Positions 19,674 to 29,342 are shown, numbered from the stretch's first letter. The stretch is 64,000 nucleotides of DNA from Gammaproteobacteria bacterium (GCA_027315105.1 DAHUYP010000015.1:124001-188000), one strand, 5' to 3'. Notes: a model not told the origin generated them from the letters alone. Made by a program: numbers and translations.

Positions 19674-21686
19674 TCAGCGCGCCGAAGACTGCTGCCCCGA
19701 CACGCGAGCGGCGCCGGGCCAGCCTGCCGTCGCGATCGGCGTGGACGCCGATTCGACCGGCGGCAGCAAGGCAGCGAAGCGCGGCGGCTCGGCGTCGAGC
19801 GTCCATGCGTAGGCCACGATGTGCTCGAGGACGTGCTGCACATAGGCGCGCGTCTCGGCGAACGGGATGTTCTCGATCCAGACATCCGCCGCCATCGGTT
19901 CTCGCGGCAACCAGCGGCTGACGGCCTGCGGACCGGCATTGTAGGCGGCGAGACTCGGCCCCAGCGCCCCGTCATAGCGATCGACCATTTCCCGCAGGTA
20001 GGCCGCGCCGAGTGCGATGGCGACGCCCGGATCGAACAAGTCCTCATGCCGCAGCGGCGGCAGGTGCCAGCGGCGTGCGACCGCGCCGGCGGTCGAGGGC
20101 AACAGCTGCATCAGGCCGCGCGCGTCCGCATGCGAAACCGCATCCCTGCGGAACAGGCTCTCCTGGCGCATGACCGACAGGATCCAGCCGTCGGGCAGGC
20201 GCGTCAGCGCGCTGGCGCGCTCGACCTCGGCCGCATAGGGGCGCGGATAGCGCAGTCGAAGATCATCGAATTCCCCCGCTTGCGCCAGGGTCGCGATGGC
20301 CTGCGCATACCAGCCCCAGCCGGCCGCCAGGTGCGCGGCCTGCACCCTGGTCGCGGGCTGGGCATTGGCGAGCAACACGGCCCACTCCAGCGCAGCCTCA
20401 TCGGCCATGCCGCATTCGAACAGTTCGTGGGCCCGAATCAGGCCCGGCGCCGAGGCGAGCGCGGCCTGCGCGGCGGCGTCGTCCGCCGAGGCTCGCGCAT
20501 GCAGGCTGTAGGCATGATGCAGCCGGTCGGCGGCGAGATAGCCGTAATAATCGCGCAGGCCGGCGATGTCGTCGAACAGCGGCGCCGCCACTTCGGTGCC
20601 GGAGGCCGCCTCGACCGCCCGGGCGCGCCAGTAGCGCCAGCGCGGCTCACCGGCCAGATTCGCCGGCATCTGCTCGATCCAGCCCAGCGCCGTTGTGTAA
20701 TCGCCCACCCAGAGCGCGGTGCGAACGCGCCATTCCTGGGCCTCATCGTCGATCGCCTCCCGGGGCAGCGCAGCGAAGGCGACGATGGCCGCGGGATTGT
20801 GGTCGTATGCGGCGCCGAGCGCTGCGAAGCGCAGCAGCTGCGCCCGCTGTGCCGGTGTCACGTCGGGCCGGGCGCTCAGGCGCGGCAGCAGCGCCAGCGC
20901 CGCTCGCGAATCGCTGCGCGACAGCAGCCTGAAACCGGCCACCAGCGCCTCGGATTCGACCGGCGCCGTGGGGTCGCTCGCCAGCGCATCGAGCACCGAT
21001 CTCGGCTCTTCGAGCAATTGCGCCCATTGCAGCAGCGGCGCCGCGCGCGCTGCCGGAACATCGGCCGCCGCCTCACGCCCCAGTCGCGCGTTGCCGGCCG
21101 CGAGCGCGGCGCGCGCCCGGGTCTCCGCCGCCGATGGGCTCAGCAGCCCTTGAAGGCGCAACCAGGAGAACACGCGCTCGCACTCGCGCGGTTGCTGCTG
21201 CGGCCGCTGCCAGAGCGCGAGGGCTTGCACACCAAGCCCGGCGGTATCGCCGGTTGCAATCCGGCCCTGCAGGCGATCACAGAGCAGCGCCGGATCGGTG
21301 GTATCCGCGCTGCGCGCGAGGAACCAGTCCCAGCGGCCGCGATCGACCAGGCTCGTGAGCCAATCGTGCCGCAGGCTGCGCGCCACCGGCTCCCTGCCAT
21401 GCTGCTGCAGGAAGGCATCGATCCTGCGGTCGAGCTGCTCGTCGGGTGCCGCCCCCAGGTCCCGCTGCAGTCGCGCCGCCACGAGATAGTCGTAGATCGG
21501 ATAGCCCAGCAGCTGCGGCGAGTCCGGCGGCTCCGGTGCATGCTGGCGCAGACGCTGCATCGCCGCGACGAACTCCTGCCGGATCGCAGACTGATCCGGC
21601 GGCGCCGCAGCGACGTCGGCCGGGACCGCACGCACCGCGACGATCGACAGCAGCGCGACCGACACCTGACTGAACCGCCGTGACAT
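19674..21686 (-). CDS. slt: Soluble lytic murein transglycosylase
   Basis: 670 residues. A signal peptide (to about A-A-A-P) is followed by a long helical superhelix and a C-terminal lysozyme-like SLT domain. The catalytic glutamate is E509 in V-M-R-Q-E-S-L-F, followed by the family motif G-L-M-Q-L-L-P-S-T-A and L-A-A-Y-N-A-G-P. It cleaves the MurNAc-GlcNAc bond in the periplasm, leaving 1,6-anhydroMurNAc ends. Length and domain order match Slt70. It converges on the acylase remnant. Confidence 0.93.
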   Translation of the reverse strand: MSRRFSQVSVALLSIVAVRAVPADVAAAPPDQSAIRQEFVAAMQRLRQHAPEPPDSPQLLGYPIYDYLVAARLQRDLGAAPDEQLDRRIDAFLQQHGREPVARSLRHDWLTSLVDRGRWDWFLARSADTTDPALLCDRLQGRIATGDTAGLGVQALALWQRPQQQPRECERVFSWLRLQGLLSPSAAETRARAALAAGNARLGREAAADVPAARAAPLLQWAQLLEEPRSVLDALASDPTAPVESEALVAGFRLLSRSDSRAALALLPRLSARPDVTPAQRAQLLRFAALGAAYDHNPAAIVAFAALPREAIDDEAQEWRVRTALWVGDYTTALGWIEQMPANLAGEPRWRYWRARAVEAASGTEVAAPLFDDIAGLRDYYGYLAADRLHHAYSLHARASADDAAAQAALASAPGLIRAHELFECGMADEAALEWAVLLANAQPATRVQAAHLAAGWGWYAQAIATLAQAGEFDDLRLRYPRPYAAEVERASALTRLPDGWILSVMRQESLFRRDAVSHADARGLMQLLPSTAGAVARRWHLPPLRHEDLFDPGVAIALGAAYLREMVDRYDGALGPSLAAYNAGPQAVSRWLPREPMAADVWIENIPFAETRAYVQHVLEHIVAYAWTLDAEPPRFAALLPPVESASTPIATAGWPGAARVSGQQSSAR

Positions 21687-21758
21687 GTGCCCATTCTACG
21701 CGCCGCCGGCGCCGCCGGCGCGCACGTCGCGCACGTCGCCGCCGAGGCGCGACCCGCG

Positions 21759-23057
21759 TCAGGCCAGGCGGCGGTACGTGGCCTGCAGGAAGCGCGCGCG
21801 CGCCGGCTTCAGCACGAACAGCGCAAGCAGGGCCGTGAGCAGATCGAGCGTGATCGCGGAAGCGAACACCGGCTTCCAACTGCCCGTGTACTGGTGCAGC
21901 AGCGCAGCAAGCGGCCCGCCGAAGACCGAGCCGACGCCGAAGGAAGTGTACAGCCAGCCATAGTTGGCGGTCGCATGGGCGGGACCGAAGGTATCGGTCA
22001 GGGTCGACGGGAACAGGGAAAAGATCTCGCCCCAGCCGAGAAACACCACGCCCGACAGCAGCACGAACAGCGTCGTGTCGCCGCGCAGCGAAAACCACAG
22101 GGTCATCGCGATGCCCTCGAGCGCGAAGGCGACGAACATGGTCCGCTCCCGCCCGAGGTGATCGGAGATGAAGCCGAACAACGGCCGCGTCAGGCCGTTC
22201 ATGAAACGATCGATCGTCAGGGCAAGCGGCAGTGCCGACAGGCCGAACACCAGCGAAGACTTGGTGATGCCGAAGTCAGCGGCGAACGTCGCCATCTGCG
22301 AGGTCACCATGAGACCGGAGGTCGACATCATCGCCATCATGAGGAACATCAGCCAGAAAACCGGGGTCCTGAGCACCTCACGCGGCCGCATCGCCAGGGC
22401 ATTGGACGCCATGGCATCTCGGGCGGCGATCGCCGCCGCCTCCGCGGACGGCATGCGCAGACCCTGGGCCGCGAGAAATCCGACCGCGGCAAAGACGATG
22501 CCGTAGAGCCACAGGGTCGATTCGATGCCGCGCGACTGCAGCGATGCGGCGATCGGAAAGGTCGTGAGGATCGCGCCCATGCCATAGCCCGCGGCGGCCA
22601 CGCCGGCAGCAAACCCGCGGCGGTCTGGAAACCAGCGGACCACCAGGCCGATGACCCCGACGTAGACGGTCCCGGTGCCGAGACCTCCGAGCACGCCGTA
22701 GCTGAAGTACAGTCCGGTCTTGCTCTGGACGTACGAGGCCAGCGTCCAGCTCAGTCCGGCCATCAGCGTGCCGATCGAAATCAGTGCACGCACGCCGAAA
22801 CGCTCGATCAGCGCACCCTGGAATGGCGAAAAGAATGCCTGCAGGAACACCAGCAGCGAAAACGTCACCTGCAATTCGGGCAACCCGACGCCGAGCTTGG
22901 CGGCGAGCGGCCTGGTGAACAGCGTCCAGACGTACTGCGGACTGGAGATCGACATCATGCAGATGAGGCCGAGCAGCAACTGCAGCCAGCGCGTCAGCGT
23001 CGGCCGACTCGTGGTCGCGGGAGTGGCTGCCGGTGCGGTCGAGACGGATCTATTCAT
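21759..23057 (-). CDS. OFA-family MFS transporter (oxalate/formate antiporter type)
   Basis: 432 residues with twelve membrane helices. The stretch S-S-P-Q-Y-V-W-T-L-F near the N-terminus, the G-G-L-G-T-G-T-V-Y-V-G helix, W-F-P-D-R-R-G-F-A-A-G and N-Y-G-W-L-Y-T-S-F-G are typical of the OFA family (OxlT and relatives), which exchange small carboxylates. Exact substrate not readable. It lies near aceK, hydroxypyruvate reductase and serine-glyoxylate aminotransferase, so a C2 acid is a reasonable guess. Confidence 0.85.
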   Translation of the reverse strand: MNRSVSTAPAATPATTSRPTLTRWLQLLLGLICMMSISSPQYVWTLFTRPLAAKLGVGLPELQVTFSLLVFLQAFFSPFQGALIERFGVRALISIGTLMAGLSWTLASYVQSKTGLYFSYGVLGGLGTGTVYVGVIGLVVRWFPDRRGFAAGVAAAGYGMGAILTTFPIAASLQSRGIESTLWLYGIVFAAVGFLAAQGLRMPSAEAAAIAARDAMASNALAMRPREVLRTPVFWLMFLMMAMMSTSGLMVTSQMATFAADFGITKSSLVFGLSALPLALTIDRFMNGLTRPLFGFISDHLGRERTMFVAFALEGIAMTLWFSLRGDTTLFVLLSGVVFLGWGEIFSLFPSTLTDTFGPAHATANYGWLYTSFGVGSVFGGPLAALLHQYTGSWKPVFASAITLDLLTALLALFVLKPARARFLQATYRRLA

Positions 23058-23493
23058 CGGTGTGCGTGTCCTGGCATCGGCGGTAACCTCTTATAACTGC
23101 TGCCCGGCGGGCGGATCAAGGGCGCCGCCGCCGCCTGCGGGGCCGCCGCGTCCCGGACGCAATTCACATCCTGCGGCCCTGTTGCGCACCGGCCGCTTCA
23201 GGAATGAAGCACCCTGCCGATGTGCTTGTCGACGGCGCGCGACAGGCGGCCGGCGCTGCCTCGCGACGCCCGACTGCCGCCCACGCGGCTCATGCGGCAC
23301 TGCGATGAATCAGGCGGGAGTGACATGGACCCTTCGAGCACGAAACAAGACTGGGACAGTTTCGCACAGGCTTTTCTGTTCCTCATCCGGATGCACGTCG
23401 CGCTGCTGGGACTCGCGTTGTGCACCTTGCCGATACGCTGAGCACTCCATCAAACCCCGAGCGCCTGGCGCCGCGCACGCGCCGGCCGGGATC
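23058..23493. other. Intergenic stretch between OFA transporter and aceK
   Basis: 436 bases that hold only the short membrane ORF at 23325. No clear promoter, terminator or repeat is seen. Confidence 0.5.
23325..23441 (+). CDS. Possible 38-residue single-helix membrane protein
   Basis: ATG 23325 is preceded by GGCGGGAG 6 bases upstream. The product has a polar N-terminus (M-D-P-S-S-T-K-Q-D-W-D) and one hydrophobic helix (A-F-L-F-L-I-R-M-H-V-A-L-L-G-L-A-L). It lies on the opposite strand to both neighbours. Length, ribosome site and helix make it plausible, but there is no homology evidence. Confidence 0.4.
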   Translation: MDPSSTKQDWDSFAQAFLFLIRMHVALLGLALCTLPIR

Positions 23494-25293
23494 CTACTCG
23501 TTGGCGACGGTCTCGGTGCCGGGATCGCTGAGGTGGCAGGATTCGGGAAAGGTGTGAATTCCGGGAATCTCACCGGCACGCAACGACTGCTGCAGCCGTT
23601 CCCAATACTCGACCTTGAGCAGATCCCGATGCACCGAGCGGAACGCCTGGCGCAGCGTCCGGCTCCTGACGCGTAGCCCGGCTTCGATCTCCTCGGGCAG
23701 GAACACCACGCCGTCCTCGAAGAACCAGCCGGGCACGTCCTCCTCGCCTTCACAGCGGTCGGTGTTGGTGCGCACCTTGACCTCGGTCAGGATCTCGACG
23801 GCGTCGTAGTCGTACAGATAGACCTTCAGGTAGCGGCTCACGCCGTAATTGCGGGCATCGAAATCGCGGTTGAACACGTTCGCCGCGGCGTTGTTCTTGA
23901 TGCAGTAGCCGAGATTCACCATGGCGCGGCTGGCTTTGTCCTCCGGCGCCGTGGCCAGAAAGACGTTCAGCGGCGTCAGCTTCCGCTGCACCACCAGATA
24001 CTTGAAGACCAGCGCCTCATCCTGCAGCTGCACCGCGTTGTCGGCTTCCGCGAGCAATTCGGCCGCCAATTCGGGTTTGAACCAGGAGCGGTCGAGCTTC
24101 AGGTTGTAGTAGAGAATGTTGTCCAGCATGCTGCCGGTGCGATTGATCTCGTGCACGCGCTTGTACTTGTCCAGCACCGCGTCCACGCCCTGGAAACGGT
24201 CCCACTTGTAGCCGACGGTCGGCCGGTTCCGGATGACCTTGAGAACATACGGGGAATGCGGCGAGGTGAACGCGATCGCCACCGTGCCCGGGGATCCGGG
24301 CGCGGTATCGAGCCGCTCGTGGTCGCGATCCAGCTGTTGCCGGAGCTCGTTCATCACCGCCACCTTGCTGACGTGATGAAAGCCGATGGTCGAGTAATGC
24401 AGCCCGAGCGGCCGGCGCGGCATGATGCTGTGCAGAAACGCGCTGAGCTCGTGGTAGAGGCGATTGGTGACCTGGAAGGGTGCCTCGGTCGAGCTGAACA
24501 GGTTGTGGACGTGCGGTGTGGCGTGCAGCACCGCTTCGGCCCCGACGCCATCCGGACCATTGAGCAGCGCGATCACGAACGGGCGGAATTCGCGTCCCTT
24601 CAGGACCAGGCGGCCGACCAGATAAGCGCCTCGATTGCGGAAGAAGCCGGCACGAACCATTTCGATCGCCGTCAAACCGGCGCCGGCCTTGCCGGCCAGC
24701 AGATCATTGAGCCGCCGGGTGACGCGCATCGCGTCGAATGCCAGGTCGCGAAACGGCACCGACAGCTCGGCGACGCCGAGGATCCTCTGCACGACCCGAT
24801 GGTCCACCGGCCACGAACAGGCGAAGGTCTCGTGCACGGTGTTGCGCGGCCGGGCGGCGGATCGATGCGCGCCGGAGCCATACTCGACCGGCTTCCATTC
24901 GCCTTGATAGAGACGGCGCCGGATGGAGTGGATATACGCCAGGCCCAGATCGGCCTCGTACAGTCCTTCAATACTCGGCAGGTAGGCCGCCTCCACCTGG
25001 TCCCACAGCGCCTCCTGCTGCGCCAGCGCCGGGAACGCGGCGCGCAGATGCTCCGCCAGCGCATACACCGTGGCGTTGTAGAGCCCCAGCCGTCGCTTGG
25101 CGTGCGCCACCGAGGCGGGGGGATCGCGGCTCTCGAAGGCCGACTTGGCGAGCCAGGTCAGCCGCAGGAACTCCTTGTAGAACCGATCGAAGACGCTCTC
25201 GATCCACGAGGCCGCGAGCTCGACGCGCCTGCTCTCGGAAGTGGCCGCCGCCACCGCGGCCGGGAAGTCCTCAGGCTGGCGGACCGTATTCAT
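23494..25293 (-). CDS. aceK: Isocitrate dehydrogenase kinase/phosphatase
   Basis: 599 residues from ATG 25293; a GTG twelve bases further upstream is also in frame. The bifunctional AceK phosphorylates isocitrate dehydrogenase to divert carbon into the glyoxylate shunt and reverses this when energy is needed. The regulatory N-terminal half contains N-L-F-S-S-T-E-A-P-F-Q-V-T-N-R. The kinase half contains S-P-Y-V-L-K-V-I-R-N-R-P-T-V-G-Y-K-W-D-R (ATP site), the Y-L-V-V-Q-R-K-L-T-P-L-N catalytic region and D-Y-D-A-V-E-I-L-T. Full length. No aceA or aceB is in the window; it is a single gene here. Confidence 0.95.
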   Translation of the reverse strand: MNTVRQPEDFPAAVAAATSESRRVELAASWIESVFDRFYKEFLRLTWLAKSAFESRDPPASVAHAKRRLGLYNATVYALAEHLRAAFPALAQQEALWDQVEAAYLPSIEGLYEADLGLAYIHSIRRRLYQGEWKPVEYGSGAHRSAARPRNTVHETFACSWPVDHRVVQRILGVAELSVPFRDLAFDAMRVTRRLNDLLAGKAGAGLTAIEMVRAGFFRNRGAYLVGRLVLKGREFRPFVIALLNGPDGVGAEAVLHATPHVHNLFSSTEAPFQVTNRLYHELSAFLHSIMPRRPLGLHYSTIGFHHVSKVAVMNELRQQLDRDHERLDTAPGSPGTVAIAFTSPHSPYVLKVIRNRPTVGYKWDRFQGVDAVLDKYKRVHEINRTGSMLDNILYYNLKLDRSWFKPELAAELLAEADNAVQLQDEALVFKYLVVQRKLTPLNVFLATAPEDKASRAMVNLGYCIKNNAAANVFNRDFDARNYGVSRYLKVYLYDYDAVEILTEVKVRTNTDRCEGEEDVPGWFFEDGVVFLPEEIEAGLRVRSRTLRQAFRSVHRDLLKVEYWERLQQSLRAGEIPGIHTFPESCHLSDPGTETVANE

Positions 25294-25390
25294 GGCGCTG
25301 CGCACGCAAGTGCGGGTCCTTGCCCGCGGCTACGCGTGTTGCCCGACTGGCGGGGGCCGCGGCTGGCGCTCGCTGGCCGCCCGGCGAGGA

Positions 25391-26341
25391 TCATGTGACC
25401 AGGTGCTGGGGATGACCGGCGACGAAGGCGTCGACATTGTCGATCAGTTGGTCGGCCAGGAACTGCATGGCCCCTTCGCTCGCCCAGGCGACATGCGGCG
25501 TCAGAATGAAATTCGGCAGCCGCAGATCGAGCAACGGATTGCCCTCCTTCGGCGGCTCCTTCGTCAACACGTCGAAACCCGCGCCCGCGATCCACCCTTG
25601 CGTGAGCGCCTGGACCAGCGCCTGCTCGTCCACCAGACCGCCGCGCGAGGTGTTGATCAGAATGGCGGTGCGCTTCATCCGGCGCAGTTCCTGGACGCCG
25701 ATCAGGTTGCGGGTCTCGGGAGTCAGGGGCGCATGCAGCGAGATCACGTCGCTGGCCGCCAATACCTCGTCGAACGGCGTGAACTCCACGCCCGGCATCT
25801 TGGGCGGAGCGTGATCGGCGAACAGCACGTTCATGCCGAAGCCGCGAGCGATCTTGGCGGCTCCCTGACCGAGGGCGCCTTCGCCGACGATGCCGAGCGT
25901 GGCGCCAAACAGATCGCGGATCGGATGGTCGAAGAAGCAGAACTGATCGACCTGCCCCCACCTGCCATTGGCGACGTCCTGCCGATAGGCGATCAAGTTG
26001 CGCCGCAGAGCCAATATGAGCGCGAAGGCATGCTCCGGCACGGTATGCACCGCGTAGTTGCGGATGTTCGATACCGCGATGCCGTTCGCCTTGCAGTAGG
26101 CAATGTCGATCACGTCGTAGCCGGTGGCCGCGACCGCGATCATCTTGAGCTTCGGCAGCTGTCGCAGGGTATCGGCCCTGAGCGGCACTTTATTGGTGAT
26201 CGCAACCGTGACGTCCCGCAACCGCTCCGGCAACTCGCTCACCTGCGTGGCCGGGTACTCCTGCCAGGTATGCTCAAACGCCGGTCGTCGGACGTTCGCC
26301 TGCAGGCTGGAACGATCCAGGAACACGACCCGATGCTGCAT
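25391..26341 (-). CDS. hprA: Hydroxypyruvate reductase / glycerate dehydrogenase-type 2-hydroxyacid dehydrogenase
   Basis: 316 residues of the D-isomer-specific 2-hydroxyacid dehydrogenase family. NAD motif G-I-V-G-E-G-A-L-G-Q-G, catalytic Arg in I-N-T-S-R-G-G-L-V-D-E, and catalytic His in L-T-P-H-V-A-W-A-S. A-A-T-G-Y-D-V-I-D resembles HprA-type enzymes that reduce hydroxypyruvate to glycerate or glyoxylate to glycolate. It starts 17 bases after the serine-glyoxylate aminotransferase, whose product hydroxypyruvate would be its substrate, which is the main reason for the specific call. Confidence 0.85.
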   Translation of the reverse strand: MQHRVVFLDRSSLQANVRRPAFEHTWQEYPATQVSELPERLRDVTVAITNKVPLRADTLRQLPKLKMIAVAATGYDVIDIAYCKANGIAVSNIRNYAVHTVPEHAFALILALRRNLIAYRQDVANGRWGQVDQFCFFDHPIRDLFGATLGIVGEGALGQGAAKIARGFGMNVLFADHAPPKMPGVEFTPFDEVLAASDVISLHAPLTPETRNLIGVQELRRMKRTAILINTSRGGLVDEQALVQALTQGWIAGAGFDVLTKEPPKEGNPLLDLRLPNFILTPHVAWASEGAMQFLADQLIDNVDAFVAGHPQHLVT

Positions 26342-26358
26342 GCCGGCTCCTCGCGCGC

Positions 26359-27612
26359 TCAGCCCTGGATCGAGCCGGTCGAATGCGATTCGTAGAACTG
26401 CTCTTCCTTGCTGACCTTCCTCTTCGGGATCGGATCGTGCGCGCGCCAGTAATCGGAGGCCGCGCCGACCCCGCTGCCCGAGCGGACCTTGATGCCCACG
26501 TCCAGCATCGCCATCTCGGCGCCCGCGATCGCACCCATGAGCATGAGCTCGTTGAGATCACCCAGATGACCGATGCGGAACACCTTGCCCGCGACCTTCG
26601 AGAGCCCGGCGCCGAGCGCGAGGTTGTAGCGGCGGAATGCAACGTCGATCACGTGCGCCGCGTTGATGCCCTCGGGCACCACGATCGCGCTCACGGTATC
26701 CGAATTCCATTTCGGCGCCTTGGCGCACAGGCGCAGCTTCCACCCTTCGGTGACCGCCGCGCGCACGCCTTCCGCCAGGTAAGTATGGCGGTGGAATATG
26801 TTCTCGAGCCCTTCCTCTTCGATGATATTGAGCGATTCGCGCAGGCCGTAGAGCATCGGCAACGCCGGCGTGTAGGGGAAATAGCCGGTGGCGTTGGATT
26901 TGATCATGTCGCCGAGATCGAAATAGCAGCGCTTCGACGTGGCGCCCGGCATGGCTGCCAATGCCTTCTGGCTCACGCCCAGGAACGACAGGCCCGCCGG
27001 CAGCATGAATCCCTTCTGGGATCCGCTCACCGCGAGATCGACGCCCCACGCATCCATGCGAAAATCGATGCTCACCATCGAGCTCACCGTATCGACGTAC
27101 AGCAGTGCGGGATGCTTGGCCGCATCCAGCGCCTGGCGCACGCCGGCGATATCGCTCGTGACCCCGGTGGAGGTCTCGTTCTGGCAGGCGAGCACGCCCT
27201 TGATCTTGTGTCCCTTGTCGGCCTTCAGTATCTGCTCGAAACGGTCGAGCGGAATGCCCTCGCCCCACTCGACATCGACCACCTCGACGTCGAATCCCAG
27301 CCGTTGCGCCATGTCGATCCACAGATGGCTGAACTGCCCAAAGCGGGCCGACAGGATCTTGTCGCCCGGGGACAGCGTGTTGGTGAGCGCCGCTTCCCAG
27401 GCACCGGTGCCGGAGGACGGAAAGATGAATACCTGGCCCTTCTCGGTCTTGAAGACCTTCTTCAGATCCTTCAATACGCTGGTCGACAGCTCCGGGAATT
27501 TGGAGGAACGATGGTCTTCCATCGCCACCACCATCGCCCGTTGCACACGATCGGGAACATTCGACGGTCCCGGAACGAACAGAAAATTACGGCCTGGTAT
27601 GCGGGTTCGCAT
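26359..27612 (-). CDS. sgaA: Serine-glyoxylate aminotransferase
   Basis: 417 residues, class V PLP aminotransferase. PLP lysine K200 lies in V-S-G-S-Q-K-G-F-M-L-P. F-V-P-G-P-S-N-V-P, F-P-S-S-G-T-G-A-W-E-A-A and N-E-T-S-T-G-V-T-S-D are characteristic of the SgaA/AGXT group. It converts serine + glyoxylate to hydroxypyruvate + glycine, as in the serine cycle and photorespiration-like pathways. AGAGGAG precedes the ATG by 8 bases. It forms a two-gene operon with hprA, carrying glyoxylate toward glycerate. Confidence 0.92.
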   Translation of the reverse strand: MRTRIPGRNFLFVPGPSNVPDRVQRAMVVAMEDHRSSKFPELSTSVLKDLKKVFKTEKGQVFIFPSSGTGAWEAALTNTLSPGDKILSARFGQFSHLWIDMAQRLGFDVEVVDVEWGEGIPLDRFEQILKADKGHKIKGVLACQNETSTGVTSDIAGVRQALDAAKHPALLYVDTVSSMVSIDFRMDAWGVDLAVSGSQKGFMLPAGLSFLGVSQKALAAMPGATSKRCYFDLGDMIKSNATGYFPYTPALPMLYGLRESLNIIEEEGLENIFHRHTYLAEGVRAAVTEGWKLRLCAKAPKWNSDTVSAIVVPEGINAAHVIDVAFRRYNLALGAGLSKVAGKVFRIGHLGDLNELMLMGAIAGAEMAMLDVGIKVRSGSGVGAASDYWRAHDPIPKRKVSKEEQFYESHSTGSIQG

Positions 27613-27762
27613 CGCACTTCTCCTCTGGATCGGCTAGATTAATTTATTCGCGGGCTCGGGAGCAACCACGGCCGCGAGCCGGGCGTGGCATAACGATCCG
27701 CTTGACTTCGGCGCCGCGCCCCGGCCCACCTTGCCTCGCCGCGACAGCACCGCGCGGGGTCA

Positions 27763-28656
27763 TCAGTTCCGGCGCGCGATCAGGACGGAACACGGCGCCG
27801 CGCGCGCGACCTGCAGCGCGACGCTGCCGAGCCGCGGTCCCCAGTAATCCTGGGCGCCTCGAGATCCGAGCACGATCAGGCGGGCATCGCGGCGCAGCGC
27901 CTCGGCAATGATCGCGGGCGCCGGCCGGCCGCGCACGGCGCGGGCGTGGGGTCGAATGCCCGGCCGCGCCAGCACCGGCTTCAAGTCCGCCGCCCATTGG
28001 CCCGCAACTGCCCCGATGCGGCGAACGAGCCGGTCGCGCAGCGACAGCTCCATCTGCCAGAGCGTGGGCGGCTCGGGCAGCTCGGCGACGGCGAGCGCCA
28101 CCGGACGCAGCGCCGGGATATCGAAGAAGCGAAAGAACGTCTTGGCCGCGTGCGTGCTGTGCGCCGAGCCATCGGTGGCAAAGATCACGGGGAACGGCTG
28201 CAGCGCCGTGGGAACCTGCCTGGCGCGCTGCAGTCCGCGCTCGCGCACCAGCAGTACGTTGGTCGGCACCCGCTCCAGCACCGCGAGCGCGACGCCGCCG
28301 GCGGGCAGGAAGGGCGACTGGGCGCGGCCCTTGGCGCCGACCACCACCAGGTCATAGTCGCCGGCGGCGGCCAACTGCGGCAGCAGCCGTGCCGGCACCC
28401 CGCGGCGTACGTAGGTTGCGACCTTGAAACCGCGAGCGGCGAGACGCGCCGCGTTCTGTTCCAGCCACGAGCGGACGGCCGCCGGCGCGGCGGCATGCTC
28501 GCGTTGCTGGCGCGGCGCTGCCGAGCCCGGCCGAACCACCAGCGGCAGCACCTGCACCATATCCACCTGCGCGTGCGGCAGGGCGAAATGCCGGCCCACG
28601 AACCGCACCGCCGCAGCCGCATACCGGGACCCGTCCACTGCCAGCATGATCTTCAT
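27763..28656 (-). CDS. Tandem universal stress protein
   Basis: 297 residues with two UspA domains. Each starts with a hydrophobic strand and D-G-S (M-L-A-V-D-G-S at residue ~4; V-I-F-A-T-D-G-S near 157) and ends with an ATP-loop-like sequence (V-V-G-A-K-G-R-A-Q-S-P-F; V-L-G-S-R-G-A-Q-D-Y-W). AGGAG lies 8 bases before the ATG. The start overlaps the stop of the upstream PrimPol-domain gene by four bases (ATGA), so the two are translationally coupled. Confidence 0.88.
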   Translation of the reverse strand: MKIMLAVDGSRYAAAAVRFVGRHFALPHAQVDMVQVLPLVVRPGSAAPRQQREHAAAPAAVRSWLEQNAARLAARGFKVATYVRRGVPARLLPQLAAAGDYDLVVVGAKGRAQSPFLPAGGVALAVLERVPTNVLLVRERGLQRARQVPTALQPFPVIFATDGSAHSTHAAKTFFRFFDIPALRPVALAVAELPEPPTLWQMELSLRDRLVRRIGAVAGQWAADLKPVLARPGIRPHARAVRGRPAPAIIAEALRRDARLIVLGSRGAQDYWGPRLGSVALQVARAAPCSVLIARRN

Positions 28657-29342
28657 CGCAGTTCTCCTGCGCCGGTCCTCGAGGGCTGCTCCAGGCGCCG
28701 CAGGCGCCCGGGATCGGGATCCCCGGGCACACCCAGGCCTTTGAGTTGCTTGGGTATTTTCGAGCGGAAAGCCTCGTAGAGCTCATTCGCCCTGCTGCGG
28801 GCCGCGCCCCTGGCCTGGATCAGCGTCAGCAGCCACGGCGGCAGCGGCGCCAGCCGCGCCTGCCACGGCGAGCACTGCGCCGCCCAGCGGTAATGCCGGC
28901 CGGTGGCATGCTCGGACGGCGGTGCCACCACGCAGCCGCCGTCGGCTCGCACATCGAGGCCGCGTGCAATCCCGACCCGGGTCGCAACCGTTCCCCCCGG
29001 ATGCGAGAAGTACAGGTGACGGCCGCCACCGCCGGTGAGCGCCTCCACCGTCCGCGGCACCGGCCCGTGGCGCGCCTGCAGCGATTCCAGGCTGCGTTGA
29101 CCGCCGTGCGCGACGTCGACGTCGAGCACCACGATTCCGGACACGGACCCGGTCACGACACCGACGTTGAGTTCCGGCTGGCCTTCGAACCAGGCCGCGA
29201 CTTCCTGCACGCTCGGCCTGCGGTGCTGGAATTCGCGCCAGCTCGCAACCGGCCGCTTGCCACGGGCCTGCATGGGAATCACCGACCAGCCGAGCGCCAG
29301 GTAGTCGCGGGCAGCCGTCGAACATTCGTGCGTTTGGCTCAC
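28653..29342 (-). CDS. Bifunctional DNA primase/polymerase (Prim-Pol) domain protein
   Basis: 229 residues. Residues ~10-175 match the Prim-Pol N-terminal domain of archaeo-eukaryotic-type primases in mobile elements: G-W-S-V-I-P-M-Q-A-R-G-K-R-P, then V-V-L-D-V-D with two catalytic Asp, T-G-G-G-G-R-H-L-Y-F, and V-A-P-P-S-E-H-A-T-G. No helicase domain is attached and none is adjacent. It is odd to find this upstream of a stress protein. It could be a stranded element gene or a small repair/translesion primase. Confidence 0.8.
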   Translation of the reverse strand: MSQTHECSTAARDYLALGWSVIPMQARGKRPVASWREFQHRRPSVQEVAAWFEGQPELNVGVVTGSVSGIVVLDVDVAHGGQRSLESLQARHGPVPRTVEALTGGGGRHLYFSHPGGTVATRVGIARGLDVRADGGCVVAPPSEHATGRHYRWAAQCSPWQARLAPLPPWLLTLIQARGAARSRANELYEAFRSKIPKQLKGLGVPGDPDPGRLRRLEQPSRTGAGELR

